Shown here piece by piece: positions 34,605-41,666 of a DNA stretch of 64,000 nucleotides (within the stretch, counting starts at the first letter, position 1; every line of letters begins with the position of its first letter). The DNA is from Streptomyces sp. HB132 (GTDB lineage: Bacteria; Actinomycetota; Actinomycetes; Streptomycetales; Streptomycetaceae). The notes under the pieces were generated by a model. That model was not told the origin of the DNA and did no database searches. It saw only the letters and a program-made list of their open reading frames with translations. The translations under genes and the position numbers were made by a program. The DNA is taken from the NCBI RefSeq assembly GCF_016909575.1, contig NZ_JAFBGA010000018.1, positions 62,001-126,000 on the forward strand, in the 5' to 3' direction.

Positions 34605-35312
34605 TCAGGTGAGCAGCTGGTTGCGGTGGGAGGCGCGCCGGGCGGCGGTCAGCAGGGCGTGGATCTGGGGGCCGGCCTGGTCGAGGCGGGCCACGGGCTT
34701 CGCGAAAGACAATCGCTCATCGCGATGGGTGCCGGGGTACTCCAGGCGCAGGGTCACGCCGTAACGGTCCATCGCCACCGGGAGGACGCGCGTCACGCCC
34801 CTGCCCGGCTGTGGTTGCACGAGGCGCAGGAGCAGCGGGACGAGTTCGCCGTGATCGTCCATGAGATGGGTCAGCATGGCCGCCTCGCTGGTGGCGATCG
34901 GGTCGGGAACCGTGTCCTGCAGCGTGTCCAGCGTGACGAAGGTACGGCCCCTGTGGTCCTCGAAGACCGCCTGGCCGAATTCCATGCAGGTGCTGTCCGT
35001 GGCCTCGGTGCTGTACGGAGCCGACAACAGGCCGGTCACCGTGACGCGGGCGCGTGTGCGGTCCCGTACGGGTGTGGGCGCGATGTCGGTGAACTCCAGC
35101 CTGACCGGGATGCGCGCCCCTGGTGGGGTGGGGCCGGACTCGGACGGTTCGTGCAGGTGGATGTGGCCCATCGCGGCCGTGCCGTCGAGCCGGTGCACCT
35201 CGACGGGGTCCAGCCCGTCGCTCACCACCGTCATCGAGTGGGCCGCGGTCAGGATCGCCAGCACGCGTTCGGCGGGAGTGGGCTGTGTCGTACGGGAGTT
35301 GAAAGGACGCAT
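34605..35312 (-). CDS. DUF2470-domain protein, iron-regulated
   Basis: 235 aa from ATG 35312 with CTGGAG upstream. The N-terminal PTPAERVLAILTAAHSMTVV is typical of actinobacterial DUF2470 proteins. The C-terminal DUF2470 (residues ~145-230) has HLMDDHGELVPLLLR and the MDRYGVTLRLEYPG stretch. DUF2470 is the small domain of HugZ-type haem-utilisation proteins, so a role in haem or iron handling is plausible. A 19-bp iron box lies 45 bp before the start. No catalytic residues assigned. Confidence 0.86.
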   Translation of the reverse strand: MRPFNSRTTQPTPAERVLAILTAAHSMTVVSDGLDPVEVHRLDGTAAMGHIHLHEPSESGPTPPGARIPVRLEFTDIAPTPVRDRTRARVTVTGLLSAPYSTEATDSTCMEFGQAVFEDHRGRTFVTLDTLQDTVPDPIATSEAAMLTHLMDDHGELVPLLLRLVQPQPGRGVTRVLPVAMDRYGVTLRLEYPGTHRDERLSFAKPVARLDQAGPQIHALLTAARRASHRNQLLT

Positions 35313-35357
35313 CCAAGTTCTCCAGAGGAGCGGGCGGGGAGACCTCATTACGTTAAC

Positions 35358-35376
35358 TTAGGCTTGCCTAACCTAA
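35358..35376 (-). promoter_or_regulatory. DmdR/IdeR (DtxR-family) iron box
   Basis: TTAGGCTTGCCTAACCTAA is a close match to the 19-bp DtxR-family consensus TTAGGTTAGSCTAACCTAA. It lies 45 bp upstream of the DUF2470 ATG, where a bound repressor would block transcription under iron-replete conditions. Confidence 0.9.
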
Positions 35377-35681
35377 CTCATGAGGTGGGGTTCGGGTACT
35401 GCGGCATCCGTGCCCGGCAGGTGTCCGGACATCGGGGCGCCCGGGTCGGTGCGGGTGCAGGGGTGAGCGATCTGCGGTCTTCCGCCGGGACCGGTCCTCG
35501 CTGCGGCAGTGGAGACGTCCGGGACGCTCCCCGCGACCGGCTGCGTGCGTCCCCGGGTTGCCTGCACCTTCGGCGCTTCCTCCGTCCATACAGCTCAGCG
35601 CCCGGAACACAGGGCAACATGAGGTGGAAGCGGCTCGGACGGCCGGGCTGGATGTCAGTGCGGCGTGGGAGAGTCCTGGGC
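35377..35681. other. Intergenic region (305 bp)
   Basis: Between the iron box and the DUF6924 gene; probably only the latter's promoter. No gene or repeat recognised. Confidence 0.4.
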
Positions 35682-36185
35682 ATGACGGTGCCGGAGGGCC
35701 TTGAGCGAGTGATGCCTGAGATCGGACACGACCTGTTCAACGTCCTCGTCATCAGGACCGACTTCAGCGACGACGAGTCGTGGAGCGCGGTGGTCGGGGA
35801 GTTGCGCCGACCGTGGGGGCCCGGTGGTGAGTTTCCCGCAATGGTTCAGCTGGTCGTTGCCCCTGCTTGGTCAGGGGCAACGGCTGACGAGGTTCTTGCC
35901 GCCGTGGTGGACGAGGACCTGCGTGTCGTCTTCCTCGCTGACCGCGAAACGATGCAGTCGCCGGCGTGGGCGTTGCTGGCTCTGTCGACCGACTGGGAGG
36001 ACGAAAGCGAGCTTGACCCCGTCTACTACCGGGAGCTCGTGGAGTCGCCGGAGCCCAGGGAGTGTCGAGCCGTGCCCGCCGCGGTCCACGGCGTCCAGGT
36101 GGACCTGGCACTCGGCAACGTGAACTTCGCAGAGATCGCCGGGGCTGCCTCCGAAGAGCCTGATCAGGTACTGCGGCCCATCTGA
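35682..36185 (+). CDS. DUF6924-like hypothetical protein
   Basis: 167 aa from ATG 35682 with GGGAGAG upstream. The opening 'LFNVLVIRTDFSDDESWSAV' and the later VDLALGNVNFAEIAGAA follow the actinobacterial DUF6924 pattern. Acidic and cytoplasmic, with no catalytic motif. These proteins are often single genes; function unknown. A decayed transposase follows directly. Confidence 0.75.
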   Translation: MTVPEGLERVMPEIGHDLFNVLVIRTDFSDDESWSAVVGELRRPWGPGGEFPAMVQLVVAPAWSGATADEVLAAVVDEDLRVVFLADRETMQSPAWALLALSTDWEDESELDPVYYRELVESPEPRECRAVPAAVHGVQVDLALGNVNFAEIAGAASEEPDQVLRPI

Positions 36186-36231
36186 CCGAAACGGCGGGCG
36201 GCCGCCCTTTCGCGGGCGAAGTATTCGAACC

Positions 36232-36480
36232 GTGATCCCCGACCGGCCGAGCAGAACGTCAACCGTCTGCGGCGCGGCCGTGCCGGCTGCGGACCACCGG
36301 TCTTCGACCGTGAACTTTCCGGAACCGCGACGTCGTCGAACGCCGCTTCGGCCGTCTCCGGCAACTCCGCGCCACCACCACCCACTTCGACGAACTCGCC
36401 GACCGCCACCGGGCGGGAGTCCACCTGGCCTCCCTCGTCCTCCGGCCCCGCCTGCCCATCCGAGACCCGGGCCGGGTGCC
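36232..36480 (+). pseudogene. IS5-type transposase, C-terminal remnant with two frameshifts
   Basis: Reading across three frames gives TVIPDRP, then AEQNVNRLRRGRAGCGPPVF-DREL, then RNRDVVERRFGRLRQLRATT and THFDELADRHRAGVHLASL. This is the C-terminal block of IS5-family DDE transposases, including the catalytic-Glu region (VVERRF). One-base losses are inferred near 36250 and 36317. No N-terminal half or start codon is present. It abuts the MerR-family gene's stop. Confidence 0.75.
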
Positions 36481-36490
36481 AGGCTGGGTC

Positions 36491-37402
36491 TCAGGTAGCG
36501 GGTGAGTCCTGGGCGGATAGTTCTTCCGCCAGTTCCATGCAGCGCAGGCGGGCTGGGGAGAAGTCGTAGGGCATCTTGCCGGTGGCCTCGAACGCGCTCA
36601 TGGAGTCGGCCTTCCGCCTGCCGGAGACGAGGTCGACCTCGTCCTCGCCGTCATCGGCGGTGGCAGGGTGCAAAGTGTCCCAGGCGTCGAAGAGGGCGTC
36701 GTCGTCCTTGTCCAGGCCGGACTCCTCGATGACGGCCTGCAGGGCGCTTTCGAAGGCGTGCCGCGCGACGGCCACTCGAGCCACCCGTGGATCATCGACG
36801 GCGACGCTGTCATCGAGTGCCTCCTCGGCGTCATCGACGCGGTCGGAGTCCTCCCGCAGAGTGGGATGTGTGGCCAGGGCGACGAAGCGGGTGGCCTGGA
36901 CGGCCGCGCCCAGCGGGCCGAAGATCCGCTCAGTGACCAGCAGGGTGTCCAGGTCCGCCTGACGCAGGGAGCCCCCGGGCAGGTTCTTGAGGCGTTCGGT
37001 GACGAGGTCGGAGAGCAGGCCCGTCCGGCTGCCTTCGGCACGCATCCGCCGTACGGCGGTCCGTTGCCGCCGCAATTCCGCCTCCTGCTCGGCGAGGGTT
37101 TCCTCCAACCGCTCCAGGATGCCCGCGATACCTTCTCCGTTGTCCGCACCGACGGAATCCGTGCCGGTGGTGAAGGCGTCTCGGATGTCGTCCAGGGCGA
37201 TCCCGGCGTCGGCCATCTTGCGAATCCACAGCAAGCGGATCATGTCCTCGTACCCGTAGCGGCGGCGGTCATCGCCGCCCCGCTCAGGCTCGGGGAGCAG
37301 ACCGATCGCGTGGTAGTGGCGAATCGCCCGTGGCGTGCTGCCGACGAAGGCCGCCGCGTCACCGATCTTGACCTGACGGGGTGGCATGAAAGACGCATGC
37401 AT
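36491..37402 (-). CDS. MerR-family transcriptional regulator
   Basis: 303 aa from ATG 37402 with AAAGG eight bases upstream. The N-terminal winged HTH (VKIGDAAAFVGSTPRAIRHY, then HAIGLLPEPERGGDDRRRYG) covers residues ~10-75. A coiled coil (~85-135, EETLAEQEAELRRQR) and a long helical C-terminal domain of unknown ligand follow. There is no Cys pair of the metal-sensing type, so it is probably a small-molecule MerR. It lies between two decayed IS5-type remnants, so mobilisation is possible. Confidence 0.9.
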   Translation of the reverse strand: MHASFMPPRQVKIGDAAAFVGSTPRAIRHYHAIGLLPEPERGGDDRRRYGYEDMIRLLWIRKMADAGIALDDIRDAFTTGTDSVGADNGEGIAGILERLEETLAEQEAELRRQRTAVRRMRAEGSRTGLLSDLVTERLKNLPGGSLRQADLDTLLVTERIFGPLGAAVQATRFVALATHPTLREDSDRVDDAEEALDDSVAVDDPRVARVAVARHAFESALQAVIEESGLDKDDDALFDAWDTLHPATADDGEDEVDLVSGRRKADSMSAFEATGKMPYDFSPARLRCMELAEELSAQDSPAT

Positions 37403-37544
37403 GAGCGGGACCTTTCCTCAAGGCATCGGGACGTAGGTCCACCGGACCACATGCCGCTACGGAACGTGCAACCCCGTACGCACCACTCCGCGCCAATGCC
37501 AGGAAACGCGTCCTTCCTCCGACCGCAGGGCCGTCCAACAGCCA

Positions 37545-38023
37545 CAACGGCTTCTGTCCCTGCTCACACGCCAGATCGTCGTGGTGAACCCGCCTCGCGA
37601 CCTGCCCGGCCCATGGTCTTCGGTTCGGGGCTGACTCCGCCCGGCGGTTCCCTCTGCACATTGCCGCTCCGGCGGGCACCGGCAGCATGCTGGTGTGCCC
37701 GGCAGATGGTGGAGTCGACCCGCAAGTCTGTCGAACCGGGCCGCCACGGCCCGGCGCTGCTCGAGACGGCTGATCCCGCATTCGACCGCGCCATCGACCT
37801 CCCGGAAGATCGGCCCGACCGCGTCAGCTCTCGCCCGCAACAACGTCAGCAGTCGGGCCCACTCGCCCCTGCGCCGCCATCTGCGGAACAGCCCGCGCAC
37901 CGTCTGCCACGGTCCGTACGCGAACGGCAGGTCCCGCCACGGAACTCCGGTCCGAACCCGCCACCGCACACCGTCTGCCAGTCGCCGACAGCCGGGCCAC
38001 CTGCGACTTATGCCGGCCACCAC
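37545..38023 (-). pseudogene. Mosaic, frameshifted IS5-type transposase remnant
   Basis: From right to left on the minus strand it reads DGVRWRVRTGVPWRDLPFAY-GPWQTV (N-terminal part), then VECGISRLEQRRAVAARFD, which belongs near the C-terminus of these transposases. A frame change follows, then VDSTICRAHQHAAGARR (central DDE part) and, after another frame change, LACEQGQKPL. The C-terminal block is therefore embedded between N-terminal and central blocks: a rearranged, dead gene. No start, stop or terminal repeats could be assigned. Confidence 0.75.
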
Positions 38024-38111
38024 TCATCAGAAGGATCCCCTCGCCCCGCATATTGATCATCATCGTGCAGGGCGCGCACAGGAAGCCGAACCTGCAAACC
38101 CGGTATCGGCC

Positions 38112-38453
38112 CTAGAGCGGAATCACCCGGACTCGCACCGCGAGCTCGGTTCCGACCTGATGCGCGATGGTAGCGACCAACTCATCAACCACGGGGTTGT
38201 CTGATGTGCCGTGAACCGTGATCTGAAGGCCGGGCATTTCCCAGGTGAACTCAATCCGCATGCCCTCGACAGCGATCCGGTAGTGGCCGTCGCCGGCCAC
38301 CGGCACCGCCCCCCAGCCCGTTGGCTCAAGCACATCCGGGTACCTGTCCGAGTGCACCGGCCCGAGGAAGACGTCGTCGTCGGTCGCAAGCAAGTACTCA
38401 AGCACACCAGGAGTATGCCGACCTGACAGGGCGAACGTTGCTTGATGCGGCAC
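38112..38453 (-). CDS. Hypothetical protein, coupled to DUF1428 gene
   Basis: 113 aa from GTG 38453, whose G is the last base of the upstream stop (TAGTG), so translation is coupled. The sequence is soluble and acidic ('LEYLLATDDDVFLGPVHSDR'), with no recognised family. Open sequence upstream in this frame overlaps the DUF1428 gene and is not protein-like. Stop is TAG at 38114-38112. Confidence 0.65.
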   Translation of the reverse strand: MPHQATFALSGRHTPGVLEYLLATDDDVFLGPVHSDRYPDVLEPTGWGAVPVAGDGHYRIAVEGMRIEFTWEMPGLQITVHGTSDNPVVDELVATIAHQVGTELAVRVRVIPL

Positions 38454-38863
38454 TAGCGTTCGTCCGGCAGGCTCATCGCGATCTCGAAACTCTCGGCGAC
38501 CAGGCGGCGCCCGTCGAATACGGGGTCCTCGTCGAGCGTCGCGAGGACGCGCGGGTCCTTCGTGGCGGCAGCACTTCCCCTGTCGCGGACATCCCGTGAC
38601 GGCCACTCCGTGATGGTCACGACGACCGACTCCAGATCCGACGCACCCATCATGCTCGCCAGTCCCCGCAGTTCTCCCGGGCCGTAGGAGACCCCGTCCG
38701 CATGAAAGTCGTCCTGGCTGACCGGAGTGCCCGACTGCCAGTGGTCGGTGATCCTGGTCGCCCCGTACTCGCGGTAGACGTCGGCCATCCGCCGCGAGAA
38801 CGCCAGGTAGGCGGCCTTACGGTCACTCCGGACCGGAACGATGGTGATGTCGGCGAACGTCAT
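38453..38863 (-). CDS. DUF1428-like protein
   Basis: 136 aa from ATG 38863. Similar layout to DUF1428 (dimeric alpha/beta-barrel-like) proteins: an N-terminal ITIVPVRSDRKAAYLAFSRR, central VVVTITEWPSRDVRDRGSAA and C-terminal DPVFDGRRLVAESFEIAMS. The function of the family is unknown. First of a two-gene unit. Confidence 0.75.
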   Translation of the reverse strand: MTFADITIVPVRSDRKAAYLAFSRRMADVYREYGATRITDHWQSGTPVSQDDFHADGVSYGPGELRGLASMMGASDLESVVVTITEWPSRDVRDRGSAAATKDPRVLATLDEDPVFDGRRLVAESFEIAMSLPDER

Positions 38864-39042
38864 CCGTGCCCCTCGCGTCGAGTGCTTCTACGGTCGGCGT
38901 GCGGCCCGCCGCCCTGATCACAGCCGGCTCACCTGTCCACGTTCCGACAAGCCTGCCACGCAGCCGGCGACACTCGACCGCCACCGACATCGCGTGAACG
39001 GATCAGTTGTCGGACAGGCCCTGAGGTCTGTCCCGCCCTTGG
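38864..39042. other. Short intergenic stretch left of the IS630-type element
   Basis: Upstream region of the DUF1428 unit, up to the IS left end at 39043. No feature recognised. Confidence 0.4.
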
Positions 39043-39076
39043 CTAGTGCTGTGACCGCAAAGGTTCACCGGCCTGG
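39043..39076 (+). repeat. Left terminal inverted repeat of the IS630-type element
   Basis: Begins CTAGTGCTGTGACC and continues AGGTT at 39061-39065. Compared with the inverted right end it differs at six of 34 positions. Confidence 0.75.
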
Positions 39077-39151
39077 GGCGTGTGTCTTCCTTTGGCTGAG
39101 CATACGTTCAGGAGCACTCGCGCAAGGGAACGGTCGCAGGAACGCAGCGCG

Positions 39152-39724
39152 TCACACGCCGGCGGATGAGCTTTGCCGTCGGGAGAGGGATAGCCTGCGT
39201 CGCTCTCGGTCGACCTCGGTGACGACCACAGTGATCGCGTCGCCGACCTGGACGACATCTGATGGAGTCTCCACCGGTGTCCAGGCGAGCTCGCGCAGGT
39301 GAACCAGCCCCTCGATTCCGTCGGCGACCTGGACGAAGACGCCGAACGGGATCAGCTTGGTGACCTGGCCAGGCAGTTTCTGCCCCACCGCGATCCTGTC
39401 GGCGAATACCTGAAAGGGGTCCGGCTGTGTGGCTTTCAAGGACAGTCTGGCCTCCAGGTTCCATGTGTCGAACTGGAGGAACTCGCATGAGACGCGCTGC
39501 CCGACCTGCACGACGTCGGTGGCTGCCTCGAAGCGTTGCCAGGACAGTTCAGCGAGGGAGATGAACCCGACGCCGGGGAAGACCGGATGGTCGGGTCCGT
39601 CGTCCAGCGCTACAAACACACCGAACCGTTCGATCGCTGTGACGGTGCCGGAAAGGAACTCGCCGCAGTGCAGTGACTCGAGGAACGCCCAGAGTTCTGG
39701 GTTCTCAGACGGTCCGCCCATCAT
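39152..39724 (-). CDS. Two-S1-domain RNA-binding protein, IS passenger
   Basis: 190 aa from ATG 39724 (a second ATG follows at once), with AAAGG eight bases upstream. Two S1 domains: residues ~20-95 (GTVTAIERFGVFVALDDG, ISLAELSW) and ~110-182 (GQVTKLIPFGVFVQVADG, LVHLRELAW, LSLSRR). Ribosomal S1 has four or more repeats, so this is not rpsA. It lies inside the IS inverted repeats, 46 bp after the transposase stop on the same strand, and could be co-transcribed. A role in binding transposase mRNA is speculation. Confidence 0.85.
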   Translation of the reverse strand: MMGGPSENPELWAFLESLHCGEFLSGTVTAIERFGVFVALDDGPDHPVFPGVGFISLAELSWQRFEAATDVVQVGQRVSCEFLQFDTWNLEARLSLKATQPDPFQVFADRIAVGQKLPGQVTKLIPFGVFVQVADGIEGLVHLRELAWTPVETPSDVVQVGDAITVVVTEVDRERRRLSLSRRQSSSAGV

Positions 39725-39770
39725 GCTCCCAGCCTTTCACGCGGAGCTGCGCACTGGGTAGGAAGTGCGC

Positions 39771-40893
39771 TCACGCTGCGGTCTTGAGGGGACGTCCGCC
39801 CCAGCGGATGCCTGTCTCGCTGCGGATGCGGGCGCGTTCCTTGCGTGCGGCGGCCAGGACGTCACGGTGGCGGGCGTTGGCGTTGCGCCAGCGCAGGTAG
39901 GCGTGCAGGGCCCGTGTCTGGACGGTGTGGTTGGGGTGGTGGGAGTTGGCGATGGTGAACTGCCGCAGCGGTCCGAAGTGGGCTTCCGGGTTCGCCCAGG
40001 ATGCATAGGTCGGGGTGAAGCACAGCTCGACCTTGTTCTTCCCCGCCCAGCGATAGATGCCGGCGCCTTTGTGGGCGGACAGGTTGTCCAGGATCACGTA
40101 GATCGGGGCGCCGTCGGGCCGGGCGGCACGGATCGACTTCAGCGCGGCCAGCGTGTTGCCGGGACCCTTTCTGCAGCGGTTGACGCCCCACAGGCTGTCG
40201 TCGCCGACCGAGTAGCAGCCGTGGAAGTACCGCACGCCGTGGGTGCGGTGGTAGGTGGCGGGCAGCCGGCCGGGGCGCTTCTGCTCGGCCCATCCCGAGC
40301 GAGCCCGCGGTGGGACGGATCCCGAGCGGGCCGAACTCGTCAAAGGCGAAGCCCCGGTCGGGGAAACGGTCGAGGACCTCCTCGATCCGGTCCAGCTTCG
40401 CCTCGCGGTCGGGGTCAGGGGATTCCTTCCACGTGTTGGTGCGCTGGAAGGTCACGCCGCGGCGAGCGAGCAGGCAGCGTAACGCCTCGCGGCCGATCCG
40501 GATCACATGGCCGTGGACTTTGCGCAGGTAGGCGACGCGCTTGCGCAAAGACCAGTGGGTGAAGGGCTGGCCGAGTTTGGTCGGGCGGGTGGTGGCCGTC
40601 TGGATGACGAAGTCTTCCTCTTCAGGACTGAGTTGGCGGGGACGGCCTCCCGCCCACCGAGGGTCCAGGCAGGCCAGGCCGGTCTCGTTGAAGCGGTGGA
40701 TCACGTCCCGGACGGTGTCCTCGTCGGCCTGCACCAGCTGGGCGATCACGGGCACCCGGTTTCCGCCGGCCGAGGCCAGCAGCATCGTCGCGCTCCTGTA
40801 GCGCACCGAGCTGGTACTGCCCCGGCGCACGATCTGCTGCAGCTTCTGCCCTTCCTGGTCGGTCAGTCTGCGCACGCGGACAGGCTCGGCCAC
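39771..40893 (-). pseudogene. IS630-type transposase, broken by a 4-bp duplication
   Basis: Starts GTG 40893 with GGAGGTG upstream. The N-terminal HTH (VIAQLVQADEDTVRDVIHRF) is followed by the frame up to FDEFGPLGIRPTAG (second DDE Asp region). The rest is in another frame: SGWAEQ, YVILDNLSAHKG and FTPTYASWANPEAHFGPLRQ (final Glu region). The shift is caused by a tandem repeat CGAGCGAG at 40296-40303 on the plus strand; removing 4 bp restores one 372-residue reading frame. One Ile codon of the usual ANPIEAHF motif is also missing. Confidence 0.9.
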
Positions 40894-40946
40894 CGCACCT
40901 CCAGCGGTCGGAACGGACGTCACCCCCCATCCAACCGCCGCGATCA

Positions 40947-40980
40947 CCAAACCGGCCAACCTATGTGGTCAGAGCACTAG
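40947..40980 (-). repeat. Right terminal inverted repeat of the IS630-type element
   Basis: Read on the minus strand it begins CTAGTGCTCTGACC and contains AGGTT at the same place as the left repeat. Its TAG is also the stop codon of the adjacent hypothetical gene. Confidence 0.75.
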
Positions 40981-41429
40981 GGGGCGTCCGAGGCTGCCGA
41001 AGGCCGCGCCTGCGCGAGGCCGCCGATCTCCTGCGGGGTGAGACCGGTGAGGTGCACGATGCGCTGGGCCGGGATACCGGCGGTGAGAGCGCGGTGCACG
41101 AGCGCCTCCCAGTCCTCGGTCGTCTCCCGGAAGCCCAGAAGCTCGGCCTCCAGATCCGCGATCGCCGTCGGAGCGCACTCCCGCTGAACCCGCAGCGCCT
41201 CCTCCTCGCTCAGGGGGACGGGCAGGCTCTCGGCGTCTGCGGGGATGAGCGACTCCGCGTCGGCGGGAAGGATCCTGACCTGCTCGGAGGCGGCGGAAAC
41301 CCCGTGCGCCTGCAGCCATGCGTGCACAGCAGGCGTCTCCGCACACGCCGGTGCGCCCACTGCTGCGAGAGCGGCCCCTACCCTGGGGTGGCCGTCGGGG
41401 AGCAAGAACAGGCGAGCGTCGTGGTCCAT
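40977..41429 (-). CDS. Hypothetical protein ending in the IS630 insertion site
   Basis: 150 aa from ATG 41429. Soluble, with a central Glu-rich part (PLSEEEALRVQRECAPTA) and a C-terminal segment AQRIVHLTGLTPQEIGGLA resembling an HTH-like helix pair. No family recognised. The stop TAG is formed by the CTAG at the IS right end; as the target is probably TA within CTAG, the original gene may have ended at the same place. A large stem-loop lies just upstream of the start. Confidence 0.65.
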   Translation of the reverse strand: MDHDARLFLLPDGHPRVGAALAAVGAPACAETPAVHAWLQAHGVSAASEQVRILPADAESLIPADAESLPVPLSEEEALRVQRECAPTAIADLEAELLGFRETTEDWEALVHRALTAGIPAQRIVHLTGLTPQEIGGLAQARPSAASDAP

Positions 41430-41447
41430 TGCACAAAGCTACCTTCT

Positions 41448-41499
41448 CGAGCGGAGCGCGACGAAACCCGGATACCGGGGTTTCGTCGCGCTCCGCTCG
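41448..41499 (-). terminator. Long stem-loop (24/25-base arms, 3-base loop)
   Basis: 41448-41471 pairs with 41475-41499 with a single bulged G; the outer part is CGAGCGGAGCGCGACGAAAC. On the minus strand it follows the PAS-GAF-SpoIIE stop by about 170 bases and precedes the next gene's ribosome site (GAAGG) by a few bases. It is therefore either a terminator or a 5'-leader control element. Confidence 0.75.
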
Positions 41500-41666
41500 G
41501 CCGGGCCGGCTGCACCGGGAGCGCGTGAAGGACGGCGGGACGGCCGACTCCCGGGAAACCGCCGGGTGTTCGTGGCAACCGGGGCGGGGAGGGAGTGCGA
41601 CGCGGAGGCCCGGGGCCCGACCGGCGGAGGGGTTCCCGGTCTTCGTTGCCACAGCCGGTCATGGCC

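Larger units (their letters stand above)
39043..40980 (-). mobile_element. IS630-type element with passenger gene (1,938 bp)
   Basis: The ends are imperfect inverted repeats of about 34 bp (28 positions identical), each starting CTAGTGCT. Inside, both on the minus strand, are an IS630-type transposase (disrupted) and a two-S1-domain gene. Ordinary IS630 elements are ~1.1-1.2 kb with only the transposase. No alternative left repeat was found just after the transposase stop. Flanking CTAG at both ends fits TA-targeting. The right end coincides with a stop codon of the neighbouring gene. Confidence 0.75.

Noticed and set aside
39152..39724. Ribosomal protein S1 (rpsA)
   Set aside because: Only two S1 domains in 190 residues, and it lies inside IS ends; rpsA has four or more repeats and about 500 residues.
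39771..40893. Programmed ribosomal frameshift in the IS630-type transposase
   Set aside because: The frame change coincides with a plain 4-bp tandem duplication; no slippery heptamer is seen at the junction.
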